From positions 124,001-188,000 of the forward strand of contig JALOBW010000001.1 in NCBI GenBank assembly GCA_023228085.1: 64,000 nucleotides of DNA. Reading direction: 5' to 3'. The stretch comes from a bacterium (GTDB lineage: Bacteria > Patescibacteriota > Minisyncoccia > Minisyncoccales > Minisyncoccaceae). Positions 43,395 through 52,211 of this stretch are shown one piece after another (positions within the stretch are counted from its first letter, which is position 1; each line of letters starts with the position of its first letter). Both the position numbers and the translations under genes were made by a program. The notes below the pieces were generated by a model. That model ran no database searches and had not been told where the DNA came from. It worked only from the letters and a program-made list of their open reading frames with translations.

Positions 43395-43398
43395 AAAA

Positions 43399-44928
43399 AT
43401 GACAACGAAAAAGAAAACAATTAAAAAAGAAATGTTCAAGACTGATTCTAGTGTTTTAAAAGATACAGAACATAAGAGTTTGGTAAAAAATATTGAGAAC
43501 GTAAAAAAAGAAAACAAGGTCCAATTCACAAAGAAGAATATTAGCTCCAAAACAGTTAAAAAAATAAAGAATGATGATGATAGTGAAATATCAACTCGCA
43601 AAGTAAAAATAAAAGTAATTGGCGTTGGTGGTGGAGGTAGTAATATAGTTTTAGAATTGTCAAAAAAGCTAAAGGATTTTTCTTCTCAAAAAATAGAATT
43701 TATTGCTGCTAATACCGATTCACAAGCTTTGCGATCAATTTCTAAAAGTTTGAAGATTTTTCAATTCGGGTCAAAAGTCACTAATGGGCTTGGCTGTGGA
43801 AGCGATGTTTCTGTAGGTGAGAAGGCTGCTCGCGAGGACTTGGAAAGAATTAAGACATTATTTTCGGATGGAAAGGATCTTTACATCATTGTTTCTTCTT
43901 TTGGAGGAGGAACTGGTACTGGTGCTGCTCCTGTTTTTGCGAAAATTGCTAGTGATTTAAAATTATCAACCTTAAGCATTTTCACACTGCCATTTTCTTT
44001 TGAAGGGAAGAAAAAAATGGACTATTCAAATAACGCACTTGAGAAATTAAAGGAGTATGTTAATGCTTATATGGTTCTTCCCAATGAGAAAATTTTTTCA
44101 TTTAGTAAAGAAGAGTTATCTTTTTCGGATGCATTGGGACTATTAAATGATAACCTCTCAAATTCTTTAGAAGGATTGTTTAAGACAATATATAATCCAG
44201 GATTAATCAATGTTGATTGGGCAGATATAAAAACTGTTCTTGAGGGAAACAAAAAAATAGCTTATTTGGATATGATAAGAATAAAAGGGGGACAGAACTT
44301 AGAAGAATTTGCAAAAAGTATATTAAAGAACCCTATTTTAGATTACAATTTTGAAGATGCTGATAACATAATATTCAATATTGAAGGGTCAAAAGACTTA
44401 TCGCTGCAAACTCTTTCTCAGATAAGCGAAAAAATTAGTGAACATGTTCCTAATGCAAGGATAATTTTTGGTTTATCACAAAATCAAAAGCTTAAAAATG
44501 AAATAAAGATAGCTATTTTCGCTACCATTTCTGATAGCAAAAGCGATGGATTAAATGACCGAAAAATAAAGAAGGATAAGATTGCTAAACCAGTCGTAAA
44601 GGATGGTGTCTTGGAATTAGAAATTGATAGAAAAAAAGATATCAAGTTAAAGAAAGAGAAAAAAGAAAAACCAGTCAAAGAAAGCATAACAAGAACCGAA
44701 TCAAAAACGGACAATAGTGAATTCCCGCAAGATAATAAGAAAGAGGAAACTAAGTCTTCTGGCGAAGCACCAACAAAAGAGAAGAATCAAATAAATGAAG
44801 AAGAAAAAGAAGTGAGAAGAAATGCTCTCCAGGCAAAAGAAATAGAAAGATTACAAAGAGAACAGGAGGACAGTAAAGAAAAAATGTTTGATATTCCGGC
44901 GTTTTTGAGAAAAGAAAAAAAGAATTAA
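43399..44928 (+). CDS. ftsZ: Cell division GTPase FtsZ with tail and C-terminal peptide
   Basis: This 509-residue tubulin homolog has a Lys-rich N-terminal extension of about 68 residues. The GTPase core follows with 'VIGVGGGGSNIV', 'AANTDSQALR' (T3), the tubulin signature 'FGGGTGTGAAP' near residue 172, and the T7 catalytic loop 'NVDWAD'. A long charged linker (about 395-490) ends in 'MFDIPAFLRKEKKN', the conserved C-terminal peptide that binds FtsA and other partners. It should form the Z ring. A second FtsZ without this tail is at 55555-56484. Confidence 0.93.
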   Translation: MTTKKKTIKKEMFKTDSSVLKDTEHKSLVKNIENVKKENKVQFTKKNISSKTVKKIKNDDDSEISTRKVKIKVIGVGGGGSNIVLELSKKLKDFSSQKIEFIAANTDSQALRSISKSLKIFQFGSKVTNGLGCGSDVSVGEKAAREDLERIKTLFSDGKDLYIIVSSFGGGTGTGAAPVFAKIASDLKLSTLSIFTLPFSFEGKKKMDYSNNALEKLKEYVNAYMVLPNEKIFSFSKEELSFSDALGLLNDNLSNSLEGLFKTIYNPGLINVDWADIKTVLEGNKKIAYLDMIRIKGGQNLEEFAKSILKNPILDYNFEDADNIIFNIEGSKDLSLQTLSQISEKISEHVPNARIIFGLSQNQKLKNEIKIAIFATISDSKSDGLNDRKIKKDKIAKPVVKDGVLELEIDRKKDIKLKKEKKEKPVKESITRTESKTDNSEFPQDNKKEETKSSGEAPTKEKNQINEEEKEVRRNALQAKEIERLQREQEDSKEKMFDIPAFLRKEKKN

Positions 44929-44942
44929 TAAAAGAATAAAAA

Positions 44943-45815
44943 ATGAAATTAGACATCAAAAAATCAATTTTCCCAATAGCTGGATTGGGTACAAGATTTC
45001 TTCCCTTATCAAAAACTCTTTCAAAAGAAATGATTCCATTACTTGATAAACCTTTGGTTCAATATTCAGTTAAGGAAGCTTTTGATTCTGGTATAAAAGA
45101 AATTCAATTCGTATTAAGACCAAAGCAAAAAGAAGTACTTGAATATTTTGCGCGAAATAAAAAACTGGAGGATTTCTTAATAGAAAAAGGGAAAAAAGAG
45201 GAGTTGAAAATGCTTCAGAGTTTGGATATTTTTGATATTGATTTTTCGTCAGTAATCCAAAAAAAGCCAGCGGGAGATGCCAATGCAATATATCAAGCTA
45301 GAAAATTTGTTGGAAATGAAGCCTGTGGGGTATTTTTTTGTGATGATATAATTTATTCTGAAGAGCCGGGTCTTTCGCAATTAATAGAAGTATTTAAAAA
45401 TTGTCAGTGTCCTATATTAGGATTAAAAAGATTGCCAAAAGAAAAGCTTCATAGTTATGGAGTTGTAGAAGGAGATAAAATAGCTAATGGTTTTTACAAA
45501 GTAAAGAGAGTTATTCAAAAGCCAAAAAATGGTGAAACCGATTCTGACCTAGCGGTTGTCGGTAGAATGATATTAACCCCTTCGGTATTTGAATATATTG
45601 AGAAGCATAAAAAACTTTTACAAAAAGACTTTTCAATAGTTCAAGTATTAGGAATGATGGCTGACGAAGGAAAATCTGTATATGGATATGAATTAAAAGG
45701 TGAATGGCTTGAGTGTGGAAGTCGTTTGTCATGGCTAAGGTCATTTTTGACATTAGCTATCAATGATCCAGAATTTGGACCAGAAGCAAAAGATTTTTTA
45801 AAAAATATTAAATAA
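44943..45815 (+). CDS. galU: UTP-glucose-1-phosphate uridylyltransferase
   Basis: This 290-residue enzyme makes UDP-glucose for surface polysaccharides. It has 'FPIAGLGTRFLPLSKTLSKE' and 'MIPLLDKPLVQYSVKEA' (nucleotide-binding and active-site lysines), 'KKPAGDANAIYQAR' and 'FFCDDIIYSEEPG'. The length is typical of GalU. It starts 14 nt after ftsZ. Confidence 0.93.
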   Translation: MKLDIKKSIFPIAGLGTRFLPLSKTLSKEMIPLLDKPLVQYSVKEAFDSGIKEIQFVLRPKQKEVLEYFARNKKLEDFLIEKGKKEELKMLQSLDIFDIDFSSVIQKKPAGDANAIYQARKFVGNEACGVFFCDDIIYSEEPGLSQLIEVFKNCQCPILGLKRLPKEKLHSYGVVEGDKIANGFYKVKRVIQKPKNGETDSDLAVVGRMILTPSVFEYIEKHKKLLQKDFSIVQVLGMMADEGKSVYGYELKGEWLECGSRLSWLRSFLTLAINDPEFGPEAKDFLKNIK

Positions 45816-45819
45816 AAAA

Positions 45820-46728
45820 ATGACGTACGATCTCATCATTATAGGGTTGGGACCAGCTGGTATTACAGCTGGAATATATGCAAAAAGGCAGAACCTTAAT
45901 TGTGTTGTAGTTGGAAAATCTTTCGGTGGACAAATGATGAGTAAATCGGTGGAAATAGAAAACTATCCTGGGTTTGAAAAAATTACTGGATATGAACTAA
46001 TGGAAAGAATGAAAAAACATCTTGAATCTTTGAAGGTAGACATTGAAGAAGGTGAAGTATTAGAAATAGAAAAAAATGATTTATTTAAGGTAAAACTTGA
46101 TTCAGATGAAATCCTTTATGGAAAAAGTATCATAATAGCTACGGGTGCAAATCATAAAGAGTTAAATATAGAGGGCGAATCTGACTATTTGGGAAAGGGT
46201 GTAAGTTATTGCACTACTTGTGACGGACCTCTTTTTAGAGGAAAAGACGTGGTGATAATAGGAGGTGGCGATGCGGGATTTGAGGCAGCAAGGTTTCTTT
46301 CTACTTATACTAATAAAATATATATTCTAGAAAAAGGAAAAGAACCTCTAGCTTCAATGGTGAACCAAAACATCGTAAGTAAAGACCCAAAAATTGAAAT
46401 TATCTGTAATGCTGACATAAAAAAAATTGAAGGGAAAGATTTTGTTGAGAAGATAGTATACGAAGCGAATGAAGAGAATAAAGTATTGCAAGTTGGGGGA
46501 GTATTTATTCAGATAGGATATACTCCAGCAAGTGATATTTTTAGAAAATTGGTTAGTTTTAATAATAAAAAAGAAATAATCACCAACCCTGATACATGCG
46601 AAACCAATGTTTTGGGAATATTTGCTGCAGGAGATGTAAGTAGTGGAAGAGTAAAACAAATCATTACTGCCTGTAGTGATGGCGCTAAAGCCGCTCTATC
46701 TGCATATAAATATTTAAATAATAAATAA
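45820..46728 (+). CDS. trxB: Thioredoxin reductase-like flavoprotein
   Basis: This 302-residue protein has the FAD-binding 'GLGPAGITAGIYAKRQ', the redox-active 'SYCTTCDGPLF' (CxxC), the NADPH-binding 'IGGGDAGFEAARFL', and the C-terminal 'AAGDVSSGRVKQIITACSDG'. It reduces thioredoxin or glutaredoxin-like partners. A glutaredoxin-like gene is at 48584. Its stop codon directly abuts the eno start. Confidence 0.92.
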   Translation: MTYDLIIIGLGPAGITAGIYAKRQNLNCVVVGKSFGGQMMSKSVEIENYPGFEKITGYELMERMKKHLESLKVDIEEGEVLEIEKNDLFKVKLDSDEILYGKSIIIATGANHKELNIEGESDYLGKGVSYCTTCDGPLFRGKDVVIIGGGDAGFEAARFLSTYTNKIYILEKGKEPLASMVNQNIVSKDPKIEIICNADIKKIEGKDFVEKIVYEANEENKVLQVGGVFIQIGYTPASDIFRKLVSFNNKKEIITNPDTCETNVLGIFAAGDVSSGRVKQIITACSDGAKAALSAYKYLNNK

Positions 46729-47973
46729 ATGTCAATTATTAAAAAAATCAGAGCAAGAGAAATATTAGACTCAAGAGGAAATCCTACTATAGAAGTCACT
46801 ATTGAAACGGCAGATGGTACATTTGTTGATAGCGTTCCTTCGGGGGCATCAACAGGAATCAACGAGGCATTAGAGTTGCGTGATGGTGATAAAGAAAGAT
46901 ATGGGGGAAAGGGGGTATTAAATGCTGTAAAAAATGTAAATGAAATAATCGCTCCTAAGTTAGTCGGGGGTGAATGTCTTGACCAGAGAGCAATTGATAA
47001 TATGATGATTGAGCTTGATGGAACGGCAAACAAATCAAAACTTGGCGCGAACGCTATATTAGGAGTATCTATGGCGATTTGTCGCGCAGGAGCAAAAGCT
47101 CGCGGATTATCTCTTTATAAATACATCGCCGAATTAGCACAAAATAATTCTCAATTATTTTTACCTAGAGGGGGATTTAATATTGTAAACGGGGGTGCTC
47201 ATGCTGGGAACACTTTGGATTTTCAGGAATTTATGGTAGTTCCAAATCATGGATCTTTTGCCGAGAACTTAAGAATTGCTTCTGAAATATATTATTTTTT
47301 AAAGCAATTTATTAAAAATAATTATACTAGTGCAGCTACTAACGTAGGGGACGAAGGAGGATTTGCTCCTCCGATTGAATTACCAGACATTGTACTAGCT
47401 TCCATAATGAAATCCGTTTCTTCTAGGCAGTATAAATTTGATATCATTATGGATGTAGCTGCCTCTCAATTTAAAAAGGATGGATATTACGTCACAAAGA
47501 TGGGAGTATACACATCGGAAAACTTATTGGACTATTATGAGGAGCTAATAGGAAAGTATCCCATTATTGGAATTGAAGATCCTTTTGCTGAGGATGATTG
47601 GAATGGTTTTGCTGAAATTACCAAAGAAGTCGGGAATAACATTATGATTATTGGTGACGATTTACTTGTAAGTAATCCGAAGATTATAGCGGATGCTCAT
47701 GAAAAAAAGGCTTGCAATACAGCACTGTTAAAAGTTAATCAAATTGGTTCGGTTTCGGAAATTATTGACGCTGCAAATCTAGCAAAATCTTATGAATGGA
47801 AAAGAATGGTTTCGCATAGATCAGGAGACACTATAGATGATTTTATTGCTGACTTTGCTGTAGGGATAGGAGCAGAGTTTATAAAATCTGGAGCTCCTGC
47901 AAGAGGAGAAAGATTGGCAAAGTATAATAGATTAGTAAAAATAGAAGAAGAGTTGAAAGAAGGGTCCGTGTAA
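46729..47973 (+). CDS. eno: Enolase
   Basis: This 414-residue glycolytic enzyme interconverts 2-phosphoglycerate and phosphoenolpyruvate. It has 'REILDSRGNPTIEV', the loop 'VPSGASTG', metal ligands in 'IMDVAA', 'GIEDPFAEDDW' and 'IGDDLLVSNP', the catalytic Lys in 'ALLKVNQIGS', and 'SHRSGDTIDDFIAD'. It is slightly shorter than E. coli enolase. Its last codons (GGGTCCGTGTAA) are repeated 276 bp downstream as the start of a structured element. Confidence 0.96.
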   Translation: MSIIKKIRAREILDSRGNPTIEVTIETADGTFVDSVPSGASTGINEALELRDGDKERYGGKGVLNAVKNVNEIIAPKLVGGECLDQRAIDNMMIELDGTANKSKLGANAILGVSMAICRAGAKARGLSLYKYIAELAQNNSQLFLPRGGFNIVNGGAHAGNTLDFQEFMVVPNHGSFAENLRIASEIYYFLKQFIKNNYTSAATNVGDEGGFAPPIELPDIVLASIMKSVSSRQYKFDIIMDVAASQFKKDGYYVTKMGVYTSENLLDYYEELIGKYPIIGIEDPFAEDDWNGFAEITKEVGNNIMIIGDDLLVSNPKIIADAHEKKACNTALLKVNQIGSVSEIIDAANLAKSYEWKRMVSHRSGDTIDDFIADFAVGIGAEFIKSGAPARGERLAKYNRLVKIEEELKEGSV

Positions 47974-48167
47974 AATTTAGAAGTGTTTGCAATTTGTATT
48001 TTGATATTATCTTTTTCTTTGACACAAATTTCTTGCTAGAAATTTGACTGGTTTGCTCTCAGTCAGAACAAAAGGCAAAGAAAAAGAAACATCAAAACAA
48101 ATTACCTGTATGAAATTTGAACGTGCCGAAGAGGAGGAAAGTGAAAGAGGTTAGCTTGTTCCAAGCT
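47961..48167 (+). ncRNA. Structured element, copy A
   Basis: This unit starts within the enolase stop region (AGGGTCCGTGTAAAATTT) and folds into a branched structure. The long helix P2 is interrupted (24 bp in three blocks, 47991-48021 with 48076-48103). P3 is a 9-bp hairpin with loop TGCT (48025-48046). P4 closes loop CAGTC (48052-48072). The closing strand contains AACGTGCCGAAGAGG, and a tail hairpin AGCTTG-TTC-CAAGCT ends at 48167. Copy B keeps loops and linkers but has different stems. Whether it acts as RNA or DNA is not known. Confidence 0.6.
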
Positions 48168-48236
48168 TTTGATTGTTAGATTTTCGCTCAGCGAAAATAT
48201 TGTAGATTGTTTTACAATCTTTTAAAAAGATGAAAT
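48168..48236. other. Spacer with two hairpins between copies A and B
   Basis: The spacer holds the hairpin TTTTCGCT-CA-GCGAAAA and a second hairpin, GATTGT-TTT-ACAATC followed by TTTT, which is terminator-like. The second resembles the tail of copy C. Confidence 0.5.
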
Positions 48237-48427
48237 AGGGTCCGTGTAAAATTTGTTTTAGTCGCTTAATAATATTCATTTCTCCAACACAAATTCTTTG
48301 CTAAGAATTTGTCTGTTTGTTCTCAGTCAGAACAAAAGGTGGAGAATAAATATTATTAAGCTTAACTTTAGTAAATTTTAACGTGCCGAAGAGGTAAAAA
48401 AGGAAAGAGGTTGATTGCTTCGCAATC
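48237..48427 (+). ncRNA. Structured element, copy B
   Basis: This unit begins with the same AGGGTCCGTGTAAAATTT. P2 is a 13-bp plus 6-bp helix (48264-48285 with 48341-48361) with sequence unrelated to copy A. P3 is a 9-bp hairpin with loop TGCT (48290-48311) and two compensatory changes relative to A. P4 has 8 perfect pairs around CAGTC (48316-48336). The conserved AACGTGCCGAAGAGG and GGAAAGAGGTT lead to a tail hairpin GATTGC-TTC-GCAATC (48413-48427). Confidence 0.6.
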
Positions 48428-48431
48428 TTCA

Positions 48432-48542
48432 TTCTCAGTCAGAACAAAAGGCGTAGAAAAAGAAACATCAAAACAAATTACCTGTATGAAATTTTAACGT
48501 GCCAAGAGGAAGAGAAAGAAAATTGTAGATTGTTTCGCAATC
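48432..48542 (+). ncRNA. Structured element, partial copy C
   Basis: This copy contains only the 3' part: TTCTCAGTCAGAACAAAAGG, the P2 3' arm almost identical to that of copy A (AAAAAGAAACATCAAAACAA), AACGTGCC-AAGAGG, and a tail hairpin GATTGT-TTC-GCAATC. Its P2 5' arm is absent, so the long helix cannot form within the copy. The gap up to the next gene (48543-48583) holds nothing identifiable. Confidence 0.55.
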
Positions 48543-48583
48543 ATATAAGTATGTAAGTTAATTAATATATAAGTAATAAAACC

Positions 48584-48823
48584 ATGACAAAAGTAAGATT
48601 ATTTACAACGCCAATATGTCCATACTGCATGACATTAAAAAAGTTTTTACAAGAAAAAGGAGTAGATTTTGAGTTAATTGATGTTTCTGAGGATTTAGAA
48701 GCTCAAAATGAAATGGTTGAAAAAACAAAACAATCAACTGTTCCCGTACTTGATATTGATGGTGAATTCATAGTAGGTTTTGATAGGAAGGCAATCGTAG
48801 AAAAGTTGAATATCAAAGATTAA
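48584..48823 (+). CDS. Glutaredoxin-like (NrdH/Grx) protein
   Basis: This 79-residue protein has the active site 'TTPICPYCMTLKKFL' (CPYC), the cis-Pro motif 'STVPVLDIDGEFIVGFD' and the usual glutaredoxin length. It transfers electrons to targets, possibly recharged by the thioredoxin reductase at 45820. A terminator follows. Confidence 0.9.
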   Translation: MTKVRLFTTPICPYCMTLKKFLQEKGVDFELIDVSEDLEAQNEMVEKTKQSTVPVLDIDGEFIVGFDRKAIVEKLNIKD

Positions 48824-48825
48824 CA

Positions 48826-48856
48826 AAAACAGGGATCATTCCTTGTTTTATTTTAG
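48826..48856 (+). terminator. Terminator after the glutaredoxin-like gene
   Basis: AAAACAGGGA-TCAT-TCCTTGTTTT (48826-48849, one G-U pair) is followed by ATTTT. Confidence 0.8.
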
Positions 48857-48958
48857 CTGGTTTATTAATCGTGAAAATTTACTTAATTTGCAGACGTAAA
48901 AAATTTGTAGTAAAATTACTTTACAAATAATAAAAACAACAGTAAATTTTTAAAATTT

Positions 48959-49969
48959 ATGCCAAAAAAAATTGCAATAAATGGTTTTGGAAGAATAGGT
49001 AGGTGTGTATTAAAGGCAATTATTGAAGACGAGTTAGATATTAATGTTGTGGCTATTAATGATCTAACAGATAGTGCTACTTTGGCACATCTCTTTAAGT
49101 ATGACACTGTTTATGGAACATATGATCACGATATAGCTGTAAAAAAAGATACAATTATTATAGACGGAAAAGAAATAAAATTATTTGCCGAGAGGGAGCC
49201 AGAGAATCTTCCATGGAAAGAATTAGGAATTGATGTTGTCGTTGAGTGTACTGGAGAATTCACAAAAAAGGAAGATGCGATAAAACATATTAACGCTGGG
49301 GCAAAAAGAGTTGTAATCTCTGCTCCAAGCAAGTCCGACGATGTTCCTTCGTATGTAATTGGCATAAATCATAAATCTTATAAAAATGAACCAATAATTG
49401 ATATGGGTTCATGTACAACTAATTGTTTGGCTCCATTGGTTAAAGTTCTTGAAGATGAATTTGGAATTGTAAATGGATTTATGACAACGGTTCATTCTTA
49501 TACTAATGATCAAAGAGTACTTGACCTACCCCATAAAGACCTGAGGCGTGCCAGAACTGCTGCTGAAAATATAATTCCAACAAGTACGGGCGCCGCTAAA
49601 GCAATTCATAAAGTAATACCTACGGTAAAAGGGAAGTTGGATGGTTTCGCAATAAGAGTTCCAACTCCTGTTGTGTCGGTTGTTGATCTTACTTGTATTG
49701 TAAAAAAGGAAACCACTGTGGACGATTTGTTAAAAATATTTAGAAAAAAAAGTAAATCTGGAGATTTAAGAGGTATCCTTTTTGTTGAGGATGAACCATT
49801 AGTATCTTCTGATTTTATCGGAAACCCTTATTCTTCAATTCTTGATGCCGAATTCACAAAAGTAAATAAAAATATGGTTAAATTACTAGCTTGGTATGAT
49901 AATGAGTGGGGATATTCTTGCAGACTTGCAGAACTGACCGAATTTGTAGCAAAAAAGATAAAAAAGTAA
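48959..49969 (+). CDS. gap: Glyceraldehyde-3-phosphate dehydrogenase
   Basis: This 336-residue enzyme has the NAD-binding 'INGFGRIGRCVLKAI', the catalytic Cys in 'SCTTNCLAPLVKVL', 'TVHSYTNDQRVLDLPHKDLR' and 'WYDNEWGYSCRL'. It makes 1,3-bisphosphoglycerate, the substrate of the PGK encoded at 23581. It is a single-gene unit with its own terminator. Confidence 0.97.
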   Translation: MPKKIAINGFGRIGRCVLKAIIEDELDINVVAINDLTDSATLAHLFKYDTVYGTYDHDIAVKKDTIIIDGKEIKLFAEREPENLPWKELGIDVVVECTGEFTKKEDAIKHINAGAKRVVISAPSKSDDVPSYVIGINHKSYKNEPIIDMGSCTTNCLAPLVKVLEDEFGIVNGFMTTVHSYTNDQRVLDLPHKDLRRARTAAENIIPTSTGAAKAIHKVIPTVKGKLDGFAIRVPTPVVSVVDLTCIVKKETTVDDLLKIFRKKSKSGDLRGILFVEDEPLVSSDFIGNPYSSILDAEFTKVNKNMVKLLAWYDNEWGYSCRLAELTEFVAKKIKK

Positions 49970-49981
49970 GCAAAAATTAAC

Positions 49982-50013
49982 AAAAAATCCAGTTCAAAGC
50001 TGGATTTTTTTCC
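49982..50013 (+). terminator. Terminator after gap
   Basis: AAAAAATCCAG (49982-49992) pairs with CTGGATTTTTT (50000-50010), followed by TCC. The U-run is within the stem's 3' arm. Confidence 0.85.
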
Positions 50014-50050
50014 TTGTCAAAAAGCCCTATTTAATGTATTATTTAAAGCA

Positions 50051-50623
50051 ATGGAAGAAAAAAATTTTTTATCAGAAATATTTGATTTGGCGAAAATTAT
50101 ATTAATTGCTCTCTTGATAGTAATTCCTATCAGGTTTTTTGTTTTTCAGCCCTTTATGGTCAGCGGAGCATCAATGGAGCCTAATTTTCATTCAACTGAT
50201 TATTTGATTATTGATGAGTTATCTTATCGTTTTGGTGAGCCTCAACGAGGGGATGTTATCGTTTTTAAATACCCCAAAAACCCAGATTTTAAATATATTA
50301 AGAGGATTATTGGTTTTCCTACCGAAACAGTAGAAATTAAAGATGGGAAAATATATATCATGAAAGATAGCAAAACAATCATTTTGGATGAGAATTATTT
50401 ACCTCAAGAGTCCATAACAGAATGGATAAGAGGTTCAAACTATGGTCCTATTACTCTTAAAGATGATGAATACTTTGTTTTGGGAGATAACCGAAACTAT
50501 TCTGCTGATTCTAGAACTTGGGGAGTATTACCAAAGGAAAATATAATTGGGAAGGTCGCTTTTACCTTTTCGGTGACAGAATTGTTAAATAAAAAAACCG
50601 AAACAAATAAAGAAAGTTATTAA
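50051..50623 (+). CDS. lepB: Signal peptidase I
   Basis: This 190-residue protein has one N-terminal membrane helix (about 10-33), the catalytic Ser in 'VSGASMEPNFHSTDYLIID', the catalytic Lys in 'FKYIKRIIGFP', and the conserved 'FVLGDNRNYSADSRTWG' box. It removes signal peptides from exported proteins, such as the secreted proteins at the window start. hisS follows after 14 nt. Confidence 0.94.
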   Translation: MEEKNFLSEIFDLAKIILIALLIVIPIRFFVFQPFMVSGASMEPNFHSTDYLIIDELSYRFGEPQRGDVIVFKYPKNPDFKYIKRIIGFPTETVEIKDGKIYIMKDSKTIILDENYLPQESITEWIRGSNYGPITLKDDEYFVLGDNRNYSADSRTWGVLPKENIIGKVAFTFSVTELLNKKTETNKESY

Positions 50624-50637
50624 TCTAAAATAAATTT

Positions 50638-51924
50638 ATGGCTAAGTTAAAATTCCAAACTCCAACTGGAATGCATGATATTTTGCCAGAAGATCAACTT
50701 TACTATCAAAAAGTATTTGATACAGCAAAAAAGCTTTTTGATTATTACGGTTATTCAAGAATAGAAACCCCTATTCTTGAATCAACAGACCTTTTTGTTA
50801 GAAGCGTGGGAGAAAATACAGATATAGTTGAAAAAGAAATGTACAGCTTTAAAACAAAAGGTGGAGATATGGTGGTGCTGCGACCAGAAGGAACGGCTCC
50901 AGTCATGAGGGCTTATTTTCAGAATGGAATGGTTTCAATGCCTCAGCCAGTTAAATTGTGGTATTATGGTCCATTCTTTCGTTATGAAAGACCGCAAGCT
51001 GGAAGATATAGACAGTTTCATCAGTTTGGGGCAGAAGTAATAGGAGACAGTGATCCTTTGTTTGATATGCAAACAATCGTAATTCTTTACAATATACTAG
51101 AAGATTTAAAAATAAAAAATCTTATTGTTAGAATTAATTCAATAGGAGACGAGACTTGTAGGGGCGAATACAAAAAAGCGCTTTCTAAATTCTTAAGAAA
51201 TAAAAAAAATGATCTATGTCGCGATTGTCAAAAAAGATCAAAGACTAATATATTAAGAGTTCTTGACTGCAAAGAGCCAAAATGTAGAGAAATAATAAGT
51301 CAAGCTCCGCAGACAATGGATTATTTATGCGAAAGTTGCAAAAACCATCTAAAAGAAGTTCTAGAATACTTAGAAGAATTAAAAATTCCTTATATCTTAG
51401 ATCCATTTTTAGTAAGAGGATTAGACTATTATACGAAAACCGTTTTTGAAGTAGAAACTCAAGATAACGAGGGAGGTAGACAAGAGAGCTTGGCAGGAGG
51501 CGGAAGATATGATATCTTGGGGAAAGCTATAGCAGGTGAGGCTGTTCCTGCCTGTGGTATGGCGGTTGGCGTAGAGCGAATAGTTCAAAAAATGAGAGAC
51601 AATAACGTAGATGTTTCTACAAAAAGAAGTGCCGAAGTATTCTTAGCCCAAATAGGACCAATTGCCAAAAAAAGAGGAATGGTTATTATGGAAGAGTTTC
51701 GCAGGGCCAATATGAAGGTAGCCGAATGTTTCAATAAGGACTCTTTGAAGTATCAATTAGCAAAAGCTAATAAGTTGGGCATAAACAATGTGGTAATTAT
51801 TGGACAAAAAGAAGCTATCCAAAACATCGCTATTATTAGAAACATGGAAACTGGAAAACAATCCGAGATTCCTCAAGAAGATATAGTAAAAGAAATTAAA
51901 AAAAGGATAAAAGAAGAAAATTAA
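50638..51924 (+). CDS. hisS: Histidyl-tRNA synthetase
   Basis: This 428-residue class II synthetase has motif 1 around 'YSRIETPILEST', motif 2 'GPFFRYERPQAGRYRQFHQF', the histidine-specific 'LVRGLDYYTKTVFEV', motif 3 'ACGMAVGVERI', and a C-terminal anticodon-binding domain. The length is typical. Confidence 0.96.
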   Translation: MAKLKFQTPTGMHDILPEDQLYYQKVFDTAKKLFDYYGYSRIETPILESTDLFVRSVGENTDIVEKEMYSFKTKGGDMVVLRPEGTAPVMRAYFQNGMVSMPQPVKLWYYGPFFRYERPQAGRYRQFHQFGAEVIGDSDPLFDMQTIVILYNILEDLKIKNLIVRINSIGDETCRGEYKKALSKFLRNKKNDLCRDCQKRSKTNILRVLDCKEPKCREIISQAPQTMDYLCESCKNHLKEVLEYLEELKIPYILDPFLVRGLDYYTKTVFEVETQDNEGGRQESLAGGGRYDILGKAIAGEAVPACGMAVGVERIVQKMRDNNVDVSTKRSAEVFLAQIGPIAKKRGMVIMEEFRRANMKVAECFNKDSLKYQLAKANKLGINNVVIIGQKEAIQNIAIIRNMETGKQSEIPQEDIVKEIKKRIKEEN

Positions 51925-51951
51925 ATTTAAAAAGAGTAAAAAGTAAAGAAT

Positions 51952-52161
51952 ATGAAAATTAGTAAATTACCGAAAGAAACATCTCAGTCATTAGTATATC
52001 GCTTCACAAAAGCTGTTAAAAGTAGTGGAGTATTGGTTGAGGCAAGAAAAAGAAAATTCAGAGCTAGAATCAAAAGTGATAATCTTGCAAAAAGAGCAGC
52101 CCTCGTAAGGGTAGAAAAAAAGGCTCAATACGACAAAATGAAAAAACTTGGAAAAATTTAA
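51952..52161 (+). CDS. rpsU: Ribosomal protein bS21
   Basis: This 69-residue basic protein matches bS21 by size and by 'ESLVYRFTKAVKSSG'-like N-terminal helix (here QSLVYRFTKAVKSSG) and the Arg/Lys-rich 'EARKRKFRARIKS'. bS21 sits near the 3' end of 16S rRNA and helps initiation. A YqeY-family gene follows, the common rpsU-yqeY order in many bacteria. Confidence 0.88.
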   Translation: MKISKLPKETSQSLVYRFTKAVKSSGVLVEARKRKFRARIKSDNLAKRAALVRVEKKAQYDKMKKLGKI

Positions 52162-52211
52162 TTATCAAAAGCAGCCGTTTTTAAATGTGCTGTTTTTAAT
52201 TAAAAAACAAA

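Noticed and set aside
47961..48583. CRISPR array.
   Set aside because: The units are about 276 nt with internal helices rather than short repeats with uniform spacers, and no cas genes are present.
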